A stretch of DNA of 64,000 nt from Thioclava sp. GXIMD4216. Lineage in GTDB: Bacteria; Pseudomonadota; Alphaproteobacteria; Rhodobacterales; Rhodobacteraceae. Each line of letters starts with the position of its first letter. Position 1 is the first letter of the stretch. Below, piece after piece: positions 1-7,341 of this stretch. Under the pieces are notes generated by a model. The model saw nothing but the letters and a program-made list of their open reading frames with translations. It searched no databases and had not been told where the DNA came from. The position numbers and the translations under genes are program-made. Location: the NCBI RefSeq assembly GCF_037949285.1, contig NZ_CP149928.1:186001-250000 (forward strand), given 5' to 3'.

Positions 1-90
1 ATCCTTGACGATATAGCTGATCGTATTGGTCGCCGGGTCGAAGAAGCCTTTGACCTCGGGGGTGACGGACATGTCGGTCGGATAATTCAT
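1..90 (-). CDS. MBL-fold hydrolase, persulfide dioxygenase/Blh-like (partial, N-terminus only)
   Basis: Only the first 30 codons are in the window; the gene continues off the left edge. The peptide begins MNYPTDMSVTPEVKGFFDPA and continues with the T-N-T-I-S-Y-I-V-K-D segment that opens ETHE1/Blh-type metallo-beta-lactamase fold enzymes, which oxidise glutathione persulfide in sulfide detoxification. An in-frame ATG also lies at 96, but the AAGGA ribosome binding site is 9 nt from the ATG at 90 and only 3 nt from the other, so 90 is preferred. It follows a DUF2892 gene on the same strand, a pairing common in bacterial sulfide/persulfide loci. The metal-binding HxHxDH motif is outside the window, so the call rests on the N-terminus and context. 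Confidence 0.6.
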   Translation of the reverse strand, partial: MNYPTDMSVTPEVKGFFDPATNTISYIVKD

Positions 91-124
91 GCGCATAGTT
101 CCTTGTGCAGGGGGCGTCGCGGTT

Positions 125-331
125 TCAGGAGCGCGGGCAGGTGCGGATGCCCACGATCGTATAGAGCGGGCAAGTCCCGATCAGCGAGGTCACGATGAAG
201 ACCAAGGCAACGATGACGGCCAGAATCTTCAGGAGCCCGGCAGGGAGTATCCCCGCTATGGCCAGAACCAGAAGCACTACGGCGACAATGACCCGCAAGG
301 CACGATCCGTTTTTCCCATATTTCTTGTCAT
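125..331 (-). CDS. DUF2892 (YgaP-type) small inner-membrane protein
   Basis: A 68-residue protein with two closely spaced hydrophobic segments (about residues 10-29 and 34-52), each rich in V, A, I and L, ending with a polar tail that contains two Cys residues (GTCPLY and RTCPRS). This matches DUF2892, the membrane part of the YgaP rhodanese, which is often encoded as a separate small protein beside persulfide dioxygenases and sulfide-responsive regulators. Two tandem ATG codons occur at 334 and 331; GGGAGG is 5 nt from the second, so 331 is chosen. It lies between a Crp/Fnr regulator and an MBL-fold gene, all on the minus strand. The role in sulfur handling is inferred from this context. Confidence 0.75.
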   Translation of the reverse strand: MTRNMGKTDRALRVIVAVVLLVLAIAGILPAGLLKILAVIVALVFIVTSLIGTCPLYTIVGIRTCPRS

Positions 332-387
332 CATATCCTCCCGATGAGCAGATGCATGATCATAGACCCGCGCGTGTCAGGGTAACG

Positions 388-400
388 GTGACTTCGTCAC
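388..400. promoter_or_regulatory. 13-bp palindrome, candidate Crp/Fnr-type operator
   Basis: GTGAC-TTC-GTCAC is a perfect palindrome (5-bp arms, 3-bp centre) in the 85-bp gap between the Crp/Fnr gene and the DUF2892 gene. It has no following T-run in either direction, so it is a poor terminator. The GTGA/TCAC half-sites resemble Crp/Fnr recognition sequences, although the spacing is shorter than in the classical 16-bp site. It would suit autonomous control of the DUF2892-persulfide dioxygenase unit by the adjacent regulator. Confidence 0.35.
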
Positions 401-419
401 ACAACTATGAATTTCGCGC

Positions 420-1100
420 TTAAATTGTGCCAGCAGCCTTAACAAGACGTTCCAGCCCGACCTTTCCTGTCAGATGCACCTCGCCGCGCGCCTGTTCGAT
501 CCAGCCGCGCCGGTGGAATTCCGAAAGCGTCCGCGAGATCACCTCGCGGGCGGTGCCAAGTTCGTTGGCAAGCTGCTGGTGGGTGGCCCGTATGGTATCG
601 GTCGCATCCGCCAGTTCCAGCAGGCGCTGCGCCAGCCGGACATCCATCCGCTGGAAGACGATGTCATTGATCAGCGTGAACAGATCGGTGATCCGGCGCG
701 AATAGGCCTTGAAGATGAACTCGCGGAACAGGGACGAGCGTCCGGCCAGATCGTCGAAGGTCGCACGCGGAATGGCCACGGCGGTGACATCGGTTTCCGC
801 GACGCCATCGGCGGCATAGTCTTCGAAGGCCAGCATGCAGGCGGTGGTCAGAACGCAGCTTTCACCGGCATTGACCCGATACAGGATCACCTCGCGACCG
901 GTCTCGGATTTCTGCTGGACCCGCACTGTGCCGTCCAGCAGCAAAAGCAGGTTGTCGGCCGATTGTCCGGGGGCGAAAATTTCGGTGCCGGCGGGCACGC
1001 TGAGCACCTGACTGCCTGCGATCAGTACGGATTTGATGTCTTCGGGCAGGCGGCGCAACCCTTCGAATTTCTCGATCCAGCCGGTGGTCTCGATAGTCAT
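420..1100 (-). CDS. Crp/Fnr family transcriptional regulator
   Basis: A 226-residue protein with the Crp/Fnr layout: an N-terminal cyclic-nucleotide-binding-like beta barrel (about residues 20-125), a long dimer helix (about 125-150) and a C-terminal winged helix (THQQLANELGTAREVISRTL, about 168-187, is the recognition segment). The Fnr N-terminal Cys cluster is absent, so it is not an Fnr iron-sulfur sensor. Two Cys residues in the effector domain (GESCVLTTACML) are notable; members of this group sit next to DUF2892 and persulfide-oxidising genes, which suggests a thiol or sulfide signal, but this is inference. The start has a GGGGGAG ribosome binding site 9 nt upstream. It is transcribed towards the DUF2892 and MBL genes and divergently from the MscS gene. 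Confidence 0.85.
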   Translation of the reverse strand: MTIETTGWIEKFEGLRRLPEDIKSVLIAGSQVLSVPAGTEIFAPGQSADNLLLLLDGTVRVQQKSETGREVILYRVNAGESCVLTTACMLAFEDYAADGVAETDVTAVAIPRATFDDLAGRSSLFREFIFKAYSRRITDLFTLINDIVFQRMDVRLAQRLLELADATDTIRATHQQLANELGTAREVISRTLSEFHRRGWIEQARGEVHLTGKVGLERLVKAAGTI

Positions 1101-1194
1101 GTCGGAAGGCTCCCCCTTTTATATGGCGTAATCTTTAGTCAGCTACCTTAGGGAAATCCAGCCTTGCCCCCGCGATTGTGGGACAGGGAACCGT

Positions 1195-2931
1195 TTGCGA
1201 CGTGAGGTGTTGGCAGGAATGATGCCTTATCTCGTGCTGTTCCGTCGCCCCCTTCGCTGTGCTGGCCTGTTTTTGCTGCTTGTCTGTCTGGCGCAGGCCC
1301 TGCCGCACGCGGCATATGCCGAGCAAACCGAAAGCGCCTCGTCGGAATGGTATGAGGCCGATGCGCTCAATCGCGGTCTTGGCACGCCGCCGGACGGGTT
1401 GGACCGCAGCACGCCGCGATCGTCTTTGGAAAGCTTCCTGATACAGGCCAATGACGGCAAGTGGCTGGCGGCGGCGCATATGCTGGATCTGTCGGATGTG
1501 CCCGAGATGGAACAGCGGACCAAGGGGCCGGAACTTGCCCGCGATTTCAAGACATTGCTCGACCGGAAGATCGTGATTGACTGGTATGCACTCAGGGACC
1601 GGCCTGACGGGCTGGATGAACGTGCGGTCGGGGATGCGCCTATGGCGGGCAAGCCGCGCCGTTCCATCCTGCTATGGTATGTCGATCTGGGTAACCGTCC
1701 GGTGCCGATCCGTATCAACCGTATCAAGCCGAAAAACGGCGCGGCGGTCTGGGTCGTGTCGCGCCAGACGGTGGATAATCTGCCCGCTCTGGGACAGGCC
1801 TATGCGCCCTCGGCACTGGAAAAGGCGCTGCCATCCGTTCTGCGCCGCGAGGCCGTCTGGGGCCTGCAATGGTGGGAGGCGATCGGTTTGCCGCTGGCGA
1901 TTGCGATCACCGCACTGGCCGGATGGATCACGCAGAAGCTCCTGTCGCGCGGGCTACACCGCAACCGCCGCGTGGCCCCCGCCTCGTTCCTGGTGGCGAT
2001 GCGCGGGCCGGTCGTGCTTTTGGTGATGACCGTCACGCTGGCGATGATCTCGAACCGGTTGTTCATCTTCTCTGGCCGGATCGACACGGTGATCTCGCCG
2101 CTTGTGGTGCTGGGTGTGGTGGCGGCGGTGCTGTGGCTGATCGTCAATATCGCCGATGTGATCATCGAGAGGCTGGTCTCTTTTGACGGGGCCGAACTGA
2201 GTGCCATCGGCGAAGGCCAGGAGCTGCGCCGCGCGATGGCCACGCGCGTATCGGCCTTGCGGCGCGGGGCGATTGTGCTGATTGCGATGGTGGGGGTGGG
2301 GATTGTCCTCAACGAGGCCAGCGTCATGCAGTCGCTGGGGATCTCGCTTCTGGCCTCGGCAGGGACCATCGGGATCCTGCTGGCTTTTGCCGCGCGCAAT
2401 ATCCTGTCCAATATCATGGCCTCGTTGCAGATCTCGATGAACCAGTCGGCGCGGATCGGTGACAAGATCCTGTTCCGCGATTATGTCTGCTCGGTCGAGC
2501 GGATCAATTTCACCTATGTCCAGCTGCGTGTCTGGACAGGCAAGCGTCTTGTGGTGCCGGTGGTGGATTTCGTGGCCGAGCCTTTCGAGAACTGGACCAT
2601 GCAGGAGCATTTCACCCTGTTCGAGGTGATTTTGCGTCTTGATCACCTCACGGATGTCGCGCCGCTGCGGCTGGCCTATCACCGCCTGCTGGACGATTAC
2701 GGGTTGAGCGATGCGCCCGATAGCCGTGGGGTCTATGTGACGCAGCATGATATCTGGGGCCAGACCGTGCTGTTTCTGGTGCCAAGTGACGACCCCAATA
2801 CCGGCTGGGCGACGTCTTGTGATTTGCGCGAGGCGCTGCTGGCCGAGGCCCGAAAGCTTGATGGCGCGGCCACACCTGTCTTTCCACGGATCGCGCCCCC
2901 GCCGGAGACGGGCGCTGCGCTCGGCAGTTGA
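1195..2931 (+). CDS. Mechanosensitive ion channel, MscS family
   Basis: The protein has a signal peptide (about residues 10-40, ending AAYA), then a soluble periplasmic region to about residue 220. Four or more membrane segments follow (about 228-248, 263-285, 300-325, 355-420), and then the MscS beta domain. The pore-lining Ala/Gly-rich helix and the start of the beta domain (SLGISLLASAGTIGILLAFA, then ILSNIMASLQISMNQSARIGD) are clear at about residues 378-425. It should release solutes on membrane tension; larger MscS relatives with a periplasmic domain are common in proteobacteria. The TTG at 1195 has AGGGAA 4 nt upstream; ATG codons at 1219 and 1222 lack good spacing but would give a more typical signal peptide, so the start is uncertain. 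Confidence 0.85.
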   Translation: MRREVLAGMMPYLVLFRRPLRCAGLFLLLVCLAQALPHAAYAEQTESASSEWYEADALNRGLGTPPDGLDRSTPRSSLESFLIQANDGKWLAAAHMLDLSDVPEMEQRTKGPELARDFKTLLDRKIVIDWYALRDRPDGLDERAVGDAPMAGKPRRSILLWYVDLGNRPVPIRINRIKPKNGAAVWVVSRQTVDNLPALGQAYAPSALEKALPSVLRREAVWGLQWWEAIGLPLAIAITALAGWITQKLLSRGLHRNRRVAPASFLVAMRGPVVLLVMTVTLAMISNRLFIFSGRIDTVISPLVVLGVVAAVLWLIVNIADVIIERLVSFDGAELSAIGEGQELRRAMATRVSALRRGAIVLIAMVGVGIVLNEASVMQSLGISLLASAGTIGILLAFAARNILSNIMASLQISMNQSARIGDKILFRDYVCSVERINFTYVQLRVWTGKRLVVPVVDFVAEPFENWTMQEHFTLFEVILRLDHLTDVAPLRLAYHRLLDDYGLSDAPDSRGVYVTQHDIWGQTVLFLVPSDDPNTGWATSCDLREALLAEARKLDGAATPVFPRIAPPPETGAALGS

Positions 2932-2985
2932 CCTGCCACGGGGGGCCTGCCAAGGATTGGGGCAGACAGTTTCAGGAGAGTTCCG

Positions 2986-3636
2986 ATGACCCCGGCAGAG
3001 ATCGCAGCCTATATCGACCATACCGCGCTCAAACCCGAGACACGGGCGGCGCAGATTGACGCGCTCTGTGCCGAGGCGGCCAGCCACGGGTTCAAATCCG
3101 TCTGTGTGAATGCCCTGCATGTGCCGCGCGCGGTCAAGGCGCTGGCGCAAAGCGATGTGCTGGTCTGCACCGTTGTGGGGTTCCCTCTGGGCGCCTCCCC
3201 GAGCGAGGTGAAAGCGGCAGAGGCCCGCTGGGCCATCGCGCAGGGCGCGCGGGAGATCGATATGGTGATCCCTGTCGGTGCGCTGATCGACGGAGATCTG
3301 GATGCCGTGCGTGAAGATATTGCAACGGTCAAAGCGGCTTGCGGTCCTCTGTGTCTGAAAGTGATCTTGGAGACCTGCCTGCTGACAGGCGCCCAGATCG
3401 CCACGGGCTGCCATCTGGCCAAGGATGCGGGGGCGGATTTTGTGAAGACCTCCACCGGGTTTTCTTCCGGCGGTGCCACGATCGAGGCGGTTTCGCTGAT
3501 GCGCAAGACGGTGGGGCCGGAGATGGGCGTGAAGGCGTCGGGTGGGATTTCGACCACCGCAGAGGCGCTGGCGATGATTGCCGCAGGGGCCAGCCGGATT
3601 GGCGCGTCGAAGAGCCTCGCGATCATTGGCGCTTAA
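2986..3636 (+). CDS. deoC: Deoxyribose-phosphate aldolase
   Basis: This 216-residue class I aldolase cleaves 2-deoxyribose 5-phosphate to glyceraldehyde 3-phosphate and acetaldehyde in deoxynucleoside breakdown. The TIM-barrel signature residues are visible: Asp92 (REIDMVI), the Schiff-base Lys154 (DFVKTSTGF) and Lys183 (VKASGGI), corresponding to D102, K167 and K201 of the E. coli enzyme. The length is that of the short bacterial DeoC class. The ATG at 2986 has AGGAGAG at good spacing. It follows the MscS gene by 54 bp. No other deoxynucleoside catabolic gene (deoA, deoB, deoD) is nearby, so it may be a lone gene or the end of a unit with the MscS gene. Confidence 0.95.
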   Translation: MTPAEIAAYIDHTALKPETRAAQIDALCAEAASHGFKSVCVNALHVPRAVKALAQSDVLVCTVVGFPLGASPSEVKAAEARWAIAQGAREIDMVIPVGALIDGDLDAVREDIATVKAACGPLCLKVILETCLLTGAQIATGCHLAKDAGADFVKTSTGFSSGGATIEAVSLMRKTVGPEMGVKASGGISTTAEALAMIAAGASRIGASKSLAIIGA

Positions 3637-3805
3637 TATATTTCGAATCAATCATTAAAATGACAGAATTGTGACTGTGCATATATAAACATAAGCTTGC
3701 TTTCTTTCTAGCGTTTACCGGTGAAAGTCACAGGCGTAGAGGGGCGTCATCACTAGGCAGGTGGCCTGAATCACTAAAGGCCATCCGCAATCATTGGAGA
3801 TGACT

Positions 3806-4216
3806 ATGAAAAACGTTCTTATCGCAGCCGTTGTTGCCCTTTCCGCTTCCGCAGGGATCGCTTCGGCAGAATCCGCAGGTCACGCACAGCTCGCAGCGCA
3901 GCTCGGCCTGAACGGCGCAGATTTCACCACCGCTGAATTGACCAATATCCGCGATGCAAAAATCAACGGCGACACGCAAACCGCGAATTACTTCCTGAAG
4001 CACGAAAACCGTACTTCGGAAAATACCTCGGTTTCTCAAGGTAAAGCACAGCTGGCAGCTCAGCTTGGCGTTGATGCATCGAAATATTCGATGGCAGAAC
4101 TCGTGTCGATGTCGACCGCAGATGATGACCAAGAAGCGCGCTTCATCGAAACCGGCGCATCGCGCAATACCGTTGCGCCGATCGAGCGCCCCTATCGCGG
4201 CGCTGGCCGTTCGTAA
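3806..4216 (+). CDS. Secreted small protein with an internal duplication, function unknown
   Basis: A 136-residue exported protein with a clear signal peptide (MKNVLIAAVVALSASAGIASA). The mature part contains two related blocks of about 24 residues: GHAQLAAQLGLNGADFTTAELTNI near residue 25 and GKAQLAAQLGVDASKYSMAELVSM near residue 78, separated by a polar linker. No catalytic motif or Cys residue is evident. The ATG at 3806 is chosen because GGAG is 6 nt upstream; an ATG at 3800 is too close. The 157 bp upstream are AT-rich compared with the surroundings. The codon choice is less GC-biased than in the flanking genes, which suggests high expression or a different origin. Similar short secreted proteins occur in Rhodobacteraceae, but I know no assigned role. 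Confidence 0.7.
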   Translation: MKNVLIAAVVALSASAGIASAESAGHAQLAAQLGLNGADFTTAELTNIRDAKINGDTQTANYFLKHENRTSENTSVSQGKAQLAAQLGVDASKYSMAELVSMSTADDDQEARFIETGASRNTVAPIERPYRGAGRS

Positions 4217-4532
4217 TCGGCTCCGTCGCTACCGTTGCACATCACTGATGTGCATCTCCAGTGAGGAAGGGTGATCCGGTTTCGGGTTGCCCTTCTTCCA
4301 ATTCCGGCGCCCCCCTCTGCTTCGGCAATGTGATGGCGGGGTTTGTGGAATATTCAACAGCGCGCTAACGAAATTCGGCCGATATCTTTGGCCACCGGCC
4401 TGAAGGGCGCTGCGCCCCGCCGGTCCTGCGCCCCTTCGGTCCTGCGTAATCCCTGTGCCCCATTGTGCCGTCCGGTTTGACACCTATATCCAGTTGAACC
4501 CCTCCAGAGGAGACCGGATTAGGATCAAGGCA
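4217..4532. other. Intergenic stretch with a weak terminator-like hairpin
   Basis: No convincing gene is seen here. At 4266-4295 a GAAGGG/CCCTTC hairpin with an 18-nt loop is followed by only two T residues and could weakly end transcription of the secreted-protein gene. A near-repeat of CGGTCCTGCG occurs twice around 4420-4447. The htpX start at 4533 has AGGATCAAGG immediately upstream. Confidence 0.4.
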
Positions 4533-5510
4533 ATGGGATATGTAAAAACCGGAATGTTGATGGCCGCTGTCACGGCGCTGTTTTTGGGCCTTGGCTATCT
4601 GCTTGGCGGCAGCACGGGGATGGTGATCGCATTGGCCATTGCCGCCGCGATGAACCTGTTCAGCTACTGGAATTCCGACAAGATGGTGCTGCGGATGCAT
4701 AACGCCCAGCCTATCGGTCCGCGTGATCCGTCGGGACTGACCGAGCTGGTGGCGGGGCTGGCGCGCAATGCGGGCCTGCCGATGCCTGCGGTCTATCTGA
4801 TCGACACGCCCCAGCCCAATGCGTTTGCGACAGGGCGCAACCCCGAGAACGCCGCTGTTGCGGTGACCACGGGTCTGATGCGCGTGCTATCGCGCGAAGA
4901 GCTGTCGGGCGTGGTGGCCCACGAACTGGCCCATATCAAGAACCGTGACACGCTGATCATGACCATTACCGCGACCTTCGCGGGGGCAATTTCGATGCTG
5001 GCGAATTTTGCGTTATTCTTCGGTGGCAGCCGCGACGAGAACCGGCTGGGCATTGTGGGGACATTGGCGATGATGTTCCTTGCCCCTCTGGCGGCCTCTC
5101 TGGTGCAGATGGCGATTTCCCGCACGCGGGAATATGCCGCCGACAAGCAGGGGGCGCAGATCTGTGGCCATCCTTTGTGGCTGGCGTCGGCTTTGCAGCG
5201 GATCCAGCAGGGGGCTGCGCAGGTCGATAACCTGACCGCCGAGCGCAATCCGGCCAGCGCGCATATGTTCATCATCAATCCGCTGCACGGGGGCGGGCGT
5301 GACAAGCTGTTCTCGACGCACCCCGCCACAGAAAACCGTGTGGCCGCGCTGCGGGAACTGGCTGTGCAGATGGGCGATCGGGGCGAACGCTCTGGCGCGC
5401 CTCGCGCGACGGCGCCTCGTCCGGCCGAAGCCGCCAGCCCGTTGCAAGCGCGCCCGTCATCGTTGCCCAAGGTGAACCGCCAGCGGGATAAAAACAGCCC
5501 TTGGACCTGA
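4533..5510 (+). CDS. htpX: Membrane zinc metalloprotease HtpX
   Basis: A 325-residue M48 family protease that degrades misfolded membrane proteins. Two N-terminal membrane helices (about residues 7-26 and 28-46) precede the HEXXH zinc site at His130-Glu131-His134 ([10 protein letters not shown]). Two more hydrophobic segments follow (about 147-167 and 175-195), then [10 protein letters not shown], which supplies the third zinc ligand Glu. The start at 4533 is preferred over an upstream in-frame codon because the 26 extra residues are polar and unlike the family. The C-terminus has a Pro/Arg/Ala-rich tail of about 45 residues beyond the E. coli protein, common in alphaproteobacterial HtpX. It converges on the AbrB-type gene, leaving 19 bp between stops. 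Confidence 0.95.
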   Translation: MGYVKTGMLMAAVTALFLGLGYLLGGSTGMVIALAIAAAMNLFSYWNSDKMVLRMHNAQPIGPRDPSGLTELVAGLARNAGLPMPAVYLIDTPQPNAFATGRNPENAAVAVTTGLMRVLSREELSGVVAHELAHIKNRDTLIMTITATFAGAISMLANFALFFGGSRDENRLGIVGTLAMMFLAPLAASLVQMAISRTREYAADKQGAQICGHPLWLASALQRIQQGAAQVDNLTAERNPASAHMFIINPLHGGGRDKLFSTHPATENRVAALRELAVQMGDRGERSGAPRATAPRPAEAASPLQARPSSLPKVNRQRDKNSPWT

Positions 5511-5529
5511 GCTGTGCAGGCCTGCGCCG

Positions 5530-6615
5530 CTATCTGCGGCGCGGGGCGGAGTGTCGGGCGGCCCAAGCCGCAAGGGGCGGTCCGGCAATCAGCACGACAA
5601 ACAGCCGCAGGATCTGCAAGGTCATCACGAAAGACATATCGGCATTGCTGGAATAGGCGAGCGCGGCCACGGCATCGATGCTTCCGGGCACGGCGGCCAG
5701 TACCCCGCTGAGCGGGTCGAGCCCGACCGTCCAGCCCAGAGCCAGTCCGATCCCGCCGCCCAGCAGCACCATCCCTATCGCCGCACCGATGATTGCGGGC
5801 ATGGCCCGACCGGCCTGACGCAGAAGGGGGCGGTCGAAGCGCAGGCCGACATTCGCGCCGATGACCAGATAGGCGGCGACCAGCATCTCGTGGGGGATGC
5901 CGACCGGAACGCCTGCGGATTTCAGCGCGATGGCGGCAATCAGCGGCACCATCATCCCTCCGGCGGGGACAAAACGCAGGAAGCGCTGTGACAGCGGGGC
6001 CAGCACCACCAGCAGACATGTGATCCAGACCGGCCCGTGCGGGGTGCTTCGGGCGGGGGCTGCTTGGGCCGGATCGGACAGGTCCGTCACATGCAGGCCC
6101 GTCATATGCAAAATCGCCGCCAGTGCCGACATCGACAGGATGACCACCAGAATCCGGAGCACCTGAATGATGGCAACGGCCCGTGCATCCAGATTGCGTT
6201 CCTCGCTGATGGCGATGACGGCGCTGGCCATGCCCGGCAGGAACCCCCAGATCGCCTCTTCGCGGGCAATGACCCCGAGCCGTCCCACAATCACCCCTGC
6301 GAGGATCGCCACCAGCATCGTGCCCGCCAGTGTGGCCAGCGCCTGAGGCCAGACCTCGCCAAGACGGGCAAGGGTGTCGGGGCGGTAGCTGGTGGCAATC
6401 AGCACTCCCGTCGCCCCTTGTGCCAGCGCCCGCAGGTCACGGTTGAAGGTCAGCACATGGCCGGACAGGCCGAAACACATCCCCACAAGGATCGGCCCGA
6501 TCAGCAGCCCTGCCGGCACCGCCAGTGCCGAAAGGACAATGCCCGAGAGGATACAGGCCGCCCCAAGCCCTGCCCAGTGGAGGATCTGCCTTGCCTGTCT
6601 CGGAGTGGTCTGCAT
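5530..6615 (-). CDS. AbrB family multi-pass membrane protein (putative transporter)
   Basis: About 361 residues with nine to eleven hydrophobic segments and two related halves, the pattern of the AbrB/DUF-type membrane family (PF05145, once linked to ammonia monooxygenase). Each half carries a conserved G-F-L-P-G-M-A-S-A or A-A-V-P-G-S-I-D-A motif (around residues 140 and 320), typical of this duplication. The substrate is unknown. The start is uncertain. I chose the ATG at 6615 because it lies just ahead of the first membrane helix; in-frame ATGs at 6663 and 6777 would add polar, Arg-rich residues and none has a strong ribosome binding site. It faces the DUF2946 gene divergently. Confidence 0.8.
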   Translation of the reverse strand: MQTTPRQARQILHWAGLGAACILSGIVLSALAVPAGLLIGPILVGMCFGLSGHVLTFNRDLRALAQGATGVLIATSYRPDTLARLGEVWPQALATLAGTMLVAILAGVIVGRLGVIAREEAIWGFLPGMASAVIAISEERNLDARAVAIIQVLRILVVILSMSALAAILHMTGLHVTDLSDPAQAAPARSTPHGPVWITCLLVVLAPLSQRFLRFVPAGGMMVPLIAAIALKSAGVPVGIPHEMLVAAYLVIGANVGLRFDRPLLRQAGRAMPAIIGAAIGMVLLGGGIGLALGWTVGLDPLSGVLAAVPGSIDAVAALAYSSNADMSFVMTLQILRLFVVLIAGPPLAAWAARHSAPRRR

Positions 6616-6810
6616 CACGTTGGGTCTGCCCCGTTTGGGTGGGTCGTTCTTTTCTCGGGCCATCTTGCAACATGACAGCCTGACGGACCATTCCATCCGC
6701 CGCGCAGGGGCGGCCCCTCTTGCGCACAGAAAAGGGCGCGGCGTTCTACCTGTGGTTGTGATGTCACGTTGCGGCACGGAATGCCTTCGCCCCCTTGATC
6801 ACATTCGGGT

Positions 6811-6829
6811 GACGCGATTACTTCGCGTC
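6811..6829. promoter_or_regulatory. Inverted repeat directly abutting the DUF2946 start codon
   Basis: GACGCGA-TTACT-TCGCGTC (7-bp arms, 5-nt loop) ends at the base before the ATG at 6830. In RNA this would form a hairpin where the ribosome binding site should be, and no Shine-Dalgarno sequence is visible. It could be a protein operator or an element controlling translation, or translation may begin at the GTG at 6809 with the repeat inside the coding sequence. Confidence 0.4.
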
Positions 6830-7237
6830 ATGAAAAAAGCGGCGCATATCGGGAAGGGATTTCACGGCATTCTGGCCGTTCTTCTTGCGTCGCTTCTGGG
6901 GCTGCAGGTGGCATTTGCCTATCAGCCCGCCTTGCCCGATGCCAGTCTGCGCGCCGATGAGGTGATCTTGCAGCTCTGCGACGGGGCGGGGCTGCATCGT
7001 GTGGCTTATGATCCGGTCACCGGCGCGGTGCGCGATCTGCCCGAGACCGAGGGCAGGGCGGCTGCGAAATGTCCGTTCTGTGTTCTTGGCCTGACCGCCT
7101 TGCCGGTTCTGGGCGGCCCGCCGGATTTCGTGGCACTGGCGCGGGGGATCGGTTTCGGACCCGTGCGGCTGGCGGGGATCGTTCCGGCGGCCCATCCTGT
7201 GCGGCTGTGGATCCGTGGCCCTCCGTCTGTAGCGTGA
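6830..7237 (+). CDS. DUF2946 family exported protein with CPFC motif
   Basis: A 135-residue protein with an N-terminal hydrophobic segment (about residues 13-31), a CPFC motif near residue 82, a short second hydrophobic stretch and the C-terminal R-G-P-P ending characteristic of DUF2946. Members of this family are usually encoded beside copper-related TonB receptors or copper homeostasis genes, and the next gene here is such a receptor. The paired Cys could bind copper or take part in thiol chemistry; this is inference. Start choice is discussed with the hairpin immediately upstream; a GTG at 6809 would add seven residues. Confidence 0.75.
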   Translation: MKKAAHIGKGFHGILAVLLASLLGLQVAFAYQPALPDASLRADEVILQLCDGAGLHRVAYDPVTGAVRDLPETEGRAAAKCPFCVLGLTALPVLGGPPDFVALARGIGFGPVRLAGIVPAAHPVRLWIRGPPSVA

Positions 7238-7258
7238 TATCAACTGACAACCGCTGAC

Positions 7259-7275
7259 AGGGCAGGCTCTGCCCT
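7259..7275 (+). promoter_or_regulatory. Hairpin in the leader of the copper-type receptor gene
   Basis: AGGGCAG-GCT-CTGCCCT forms a 7-bp stem with a 3-nt loop between the DUF2946 stop and the receptor start. There is no T-run after it, so it is more likely an mRNA processing or stability element than a terminator. Confidence 0.3.
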
Positions 7276-7341
7276 CAAGATGTCTTGCGCAGCAGGGCGT
7301 TGCCGCCTTGTGCATGTTTCGTTACTTTCCGGAGCTTCTCC

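Noticed and set aside
1954..3651. A 565-codon open frame opposite the MscS and deoC genes
   Set aside because: It spans two real genes on the other strand and their gap, with no motif or ribosome binding site.
5014..6019. Minus-strand open frame across htpX and the AbrB-type gene end
   Set aside because: The part over htpX is antisense to the HEXXH protease, and the remainder is an alternative frame of the AbrB-type gene.
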